DNA of 7,449 nt from an uncultured Thalassospira sp. (GTDB lineage: Bacteria > Pseudomonadota > Alphaproteobacteria > Rhodospirillales_A > Thalassospiraceae): positions 1 through 7,449 of the forward strand of contig CAMPHD010000158.1 in assembly GCA_946885765.1 (NCBI GenBank), read 5' to 3'. Position 1 is the stretch's first letter; every line of letters begins with the position of its first letter. This document shows, in pieces, positions 5,338-7,449 of this stretch. The position numbers and the translations under genes are program-made. The notes beneath the pieces are model-generated. The model was not told where the DNA came from. It did no database searches and was given only the letters and a program-made list of their open reading frames with translations.

Positions 5338-6840
5338 ATGTCTGAGAATTTTATTGAATTGCGGAACGTCCGGAAAGAATTTGCCGGCGTTGTTGCGCTT
5401 AAAGACCTTTCGCTGACGATCCGAAAAGGCGAGATCCACTGTCTTGCCGGTGAAAACGGTTCAGGTAAATCAACCCTGATCAAAATCATGTCCGGTGTAT
5501 ATCAGCCAAATGCCGGCGAGATTTACATTGATGGCAACAAGGTTGAAAACCTCTCTCCCATGGCGTCAATCGAACATGGGGTGCAGGTGATTTATCAGGA
5601 CTTCTCCCTGTTCGGGAACCTGACAGTGGCCGAAAACCTTGCCATGAATGTGCAGCTTCGCGAACAGCGCCATGTGCTCAACTGGCGCAAGGTCCGCGAA
5701 ATTGCCAAAGAAGCGGTCAAACGTCTCGGGGTCGATCTTGACCTTGATACAGATGTCGAAAAACTGTCCACGGCGGGCAAACAGCTTGTCGCGATTGCCC
5801 GTGCGCTGATGTCTGACGCCCGTCTGATCATCATGGACGAACCGACAACCGCCCTGACCGGCAAGGAAATCGAAACGCTTTTTCGCATCGTCAAAGATAT
5901 CCAGTCGCGCGGGATTGCCATTTTGTTTGTCAGTCACAAAATGCGCGAAATGCTGGAAATCAGCGAACATATCACCGTCATCCGCAACGGCCAGAAAGTG
6001 GCCGACGGCCCGACCGGTGATTTTGACGAAGCCTTGATCACCCGCCATATGACCGGCTCCGACATCATTTCCGAACCCTATATCTGGGACCAGCAGAAAT
6101 ATGGTTCGATGCCACCACGCATCGAAACCGCAAATCTGACCCACGGAAACGATCTGGACAATATCAACCTCGCCATCAAACCGGGCGAGATTGTCGGTCT
6201 TTCCGGCCTGCTTGGTTCGGGGCGTACCGAACTGGCCCTGTCGCTGTTTGGCATGATGCCCGGTTATAGCGGCACCATCTCGATCAATGGCAAGAAAACC
6301 GTTCTTGAAACGCCGCAAAAGGCAATCAAGGCAGGTGTCGCTTATGTCCCGGAGGACCGCCTCAGCGAAGGTCTGTTCCTTACCCAAGGCATTGATCGCA
6401 ACATGCTGGCAACCAGTTATGAAAAACTGGCACCGGGTCTTCTGATTGATCAGAAAAAAGCCGAAGAGTGGGTTCAAGCGATGATCCGCGACATGCAGAT
6501 CGCAACTCCCACCGGCAAAAAACTGGTCAAGGAACTTTCGGGTGGTAACCAGCAACGTGTGGTGATTGCCCGCTGGCTTCTGACCAACGCCAAATTCCTG
6601 ATCCTGAACGGCCCGACCGTTGGTGTGGACGTGGGGTCAAAGGCGGAAATTCACCGGATCATTCGCGAACTGGCCCAAAAAGAAGGGCTGGCCGTGTTGA
6701 TGATTTCCGATGACGTGCCGGAACTGGTCCATAACTGTAACCGTATTGTCCTGATGCATCGCGGGGCCTTTGTCGAGGAAATGGCATCTGTCGATACCTC
6801 CGAAGACCAGATCAGCGACAAGCTCAAGAATTTAACGTAA
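5338..6840 (+). CDS. CUT2-family sugar ABC transporter ATP-binding protein (RbsA/LsrA-like, two NBDs)
   Basis: This ~500-residue protein holds two nucleotide-binding domains in one chain, as in RbsA, and powers import through the downstream permease. Numbering from the ATG at 5338, NBD1 has Walker A GENGSGKST (38-46), Q-loop VIYQDFSLF (85-93), a weak signature LSTAGKQ (143-149), Walker B LIIMDEPTTAL (163-173) and H-loop SHK (199-201). NBD2 has a degenerate Walker A GLLGSGRTEL (290-299), the CUT2 hallmark VPEDRLSEGL (337-346), a good signature LSGGNQQ (400-406) and Walker B LILNGPTVGVDVGSK (421-435), where N424 and G425 replace the usual D and E. A TTG at 5314, 10 nt after GAGGA, is an alternative start adding eight residues. 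The ATG is preferred because family members begin a few residues before the first beta strand. The gene follows the terminator at 5265-5296 and is 11 nt from the permease gene. Confidence 0.94.
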   Translation: MSENFIELRNVRKEFAGVVALKDLSLTIRKGEIHCLAGENGSGKSTLIKIMSGVYQPNAGEIYIDGNKVENLSPMASIEHGVQVIYQDFSLFGNLTVAENLAMNVQLREQRHVLNWRKVREIAKEAVKRLGVDLDLDTDVEKLSTAGKQLVAIARALMSDARLIIMDEPTTALTGKEIETLFRIVKDIQSRGIAILFVSHKMREMLEISEHITVIRNGQKVADGPTGDFDEALITRHMTGSDIISEPYIWDQQKYGSMPPRIETANLTHGNDLDNINLAIKPGEIVGLSGLLGSGRTELALSLFGMMPGYSGTISINGKKTVLETPQKAIKAGVAYVPEDRLSEGLFLTQGIDRNMLATSYEKLAPGLLIDQKKAEEWVQAMIRDMQIATPTGKKLVKELSGGNQQRVVIARWLLTNAKFLILNGPTVGVDVGSKAEIHRIIRELAQKEGLAVLMISDDVPELVHNCNRIVLMHRGAFVEEMASVDTSEDQISDKLKNLT

Positions 6841-6851
6841 GGAAAAACTCG

Positions 6852-7449
6852 ATGGCCTGGTTTCATAAATCAGAGGTGGTCATCGCGGGCATTCTTGTGC
6901 TTGCCATGATCCTGATCGGGCTGGTCAACCCCGCCTTCTGGAGTCTGGACAATATGTTCAGCCTCCTGCGCAGCAACGTGATCATCGGCATCATGGCGCT
7001 TGGGGTTTTGCTGGTAATGATTTCCGGCGGGATTGATGTTTCTTTCCCGGCCTTTGCTGTTGCCGCAATGTATCTGACCATCAAGGGCATGCTGTATTTC
7101 GACTATGATGGTGTCGTCCTGCCATTCGTTGCCGCGGCAACGATGGGCGCGCTGTTTGGCTGCCTGAATGCGTTTTTTGTCTATAAATTCCGCATGATCC
7201 CCCTGATCGTGACTTTGGGCACGGGCAGCATGGTGCGTGGTTTCCTGCTGGGTGTTGTCGGCACCAGCATGATCAATATCAACAAAATGCCCGATGCCCT
7301 GATTGATTTCGGCAAATCCGAAATCATCAGCATGGTCAAAGCCGATGGTACAACCTATGGCCTTACCGCGATGGTGGCTGTCTATGTCGTGCTGGCCATC
7401 GCCCTTCATTTTGTCCTGCGTTACACCATGATCGGTCGCGGTGTTTATG
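6852..7449 (+). CDS. CUT2-family sugar ABC transporter permease (RbsC/LsrC-like), 3' end outside window
   Basis: The frame stays open from the ATG at 6852 to the window end, giving 199 residues of a protein that usually has about 320-340. AAGGA at 6839-6843, overlapping the ATPase stop codon, lies 8 nt before the ATG. Hydrophobic segments occur at about 8-26, 43-57, 64-80, 88-110, 116-135 and 170-190, as in the inner-membrane permease RbsC. Family motifs are visible: ISGGIDVSFPAFAV (57-70, compare TGGIDLSVG in RbsC), PLIVTLGTGSMVRG (117-130) and the start of the GRGVYA-type cytoplasmic motif at 195-199, which couples to the ATPase. It forms the channel through which the sugar delivered by the upstream binding protein is moved. 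LsrB-type systems often use two permeases, so a second one may follow outside the window. Confidence 0.92.
   Translation, partial: MAWFHKSEVVIAGILVLAMILIGLVNPAFWSLDNMFSLLRSNVIIGIMALGVLLVMISGGIDVSFPAFAVAAMYLTIKGMLYFDYDGVVLPFVAAATMGALFGCLNAFFVYKFRMIPLIVTLGTGSMVRGFLLGVVGTSMININKMPDALIDFGKSEIISMVKADGTTYGLTAMVAVYVVLAIALHFVLRYTMIGRGVY

Noticed and set aside
5566..6555. Long open frame on the minus strand opposite the ABC ATPase gene (329 codons)
   Set aside because: It is a shadow of the ATPase coding sequence; the translation is low in recognisable structure and overlaps Walker and signature motifs read on the + strand.
3398..7449. Reading the cluster as an AI-2 (lsr) uptake and processing operon
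   Set aside because: The aldolase has all DERA signatures and is not LsrF. The regulator is a DeoR of 252 residues and not an LsrR of the SorC type. The binding protein lacks the LsrB ligand aspartates, and no LsrG or LsrK is visible.

Overview
The window reads as chromosome from an alphaproteobacterium, most likely a marine Rhodospirillales member of the Thalassospira type. This rests on the moderate-to-high GC content, the protein character and the ccmF-ccmG-ccmH-ccmI order; no marker gene fixes the taxon. Two unrelated blocks lie side by side.

Left block (1-2336, + strand): the end of a cytochrome c maturation (System I) operon. It holds the C-terminal part of CcmF (cut by the window edge), CcmG/DsbE with a WCIPC active site, CcmH with the LRCLVCQNQ motif, and a compact CcmI with TPR-like repeats. 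ccmF/ccmG and ccmG/ccmH overlap by ATGA. ccmI follows after a 52-nt gap and starts with GTG. Together these proteins reduce apocytochrome c, hold it and ligate heme to it on the periplasmic side of the membrane.

Right block (2358-7449): a divergent regulator/catabolic unit. On the minus strand is a 252-residue repressor that looks like a true orthologue of E. coli DeoR, the repressor that senses deoxyribose-5-phosphate. Facing away from it, on the plus strand, are deoC (deoxyribose-phosphate aldolase), a periplasmic sugar-binding protein of the LsrB/RhaS-like group, a double-domain CUT2 ABC ATPase, and the first ~199 residues of a CUT2 permease that runs off the window. The 281-bp region between deoR and deoC holds a 16-bp site matching the E. 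coli DeoR operator at 13 of 16 positions as I recall that sequence. A weaker copy lies 32 bp upstream of it. The simplest reading is a DeoR-controlled system that imports deoxyribose, a deoxynucleoside or a related pentose and cleaves its 5-phosphate to acetaldehyde and glyceraldehyde-3-phosphate.

Points of special interest are: the pairing of an LsrB-like binding protein with a real DeoR/DERA pair instead of AI-2 functions; an ABC ATPase whose second Walker B reads LILNGPT where LILDEPT is expected, giving one complete and one degenerate ATP site; and a strong intrinsic terminator between the binding-protein gene and the ATPase gene, probably setting their expression ratio. I saw no tRNA or rRNA genes, CRISPR arrays, insertion sequences or prophage genes.
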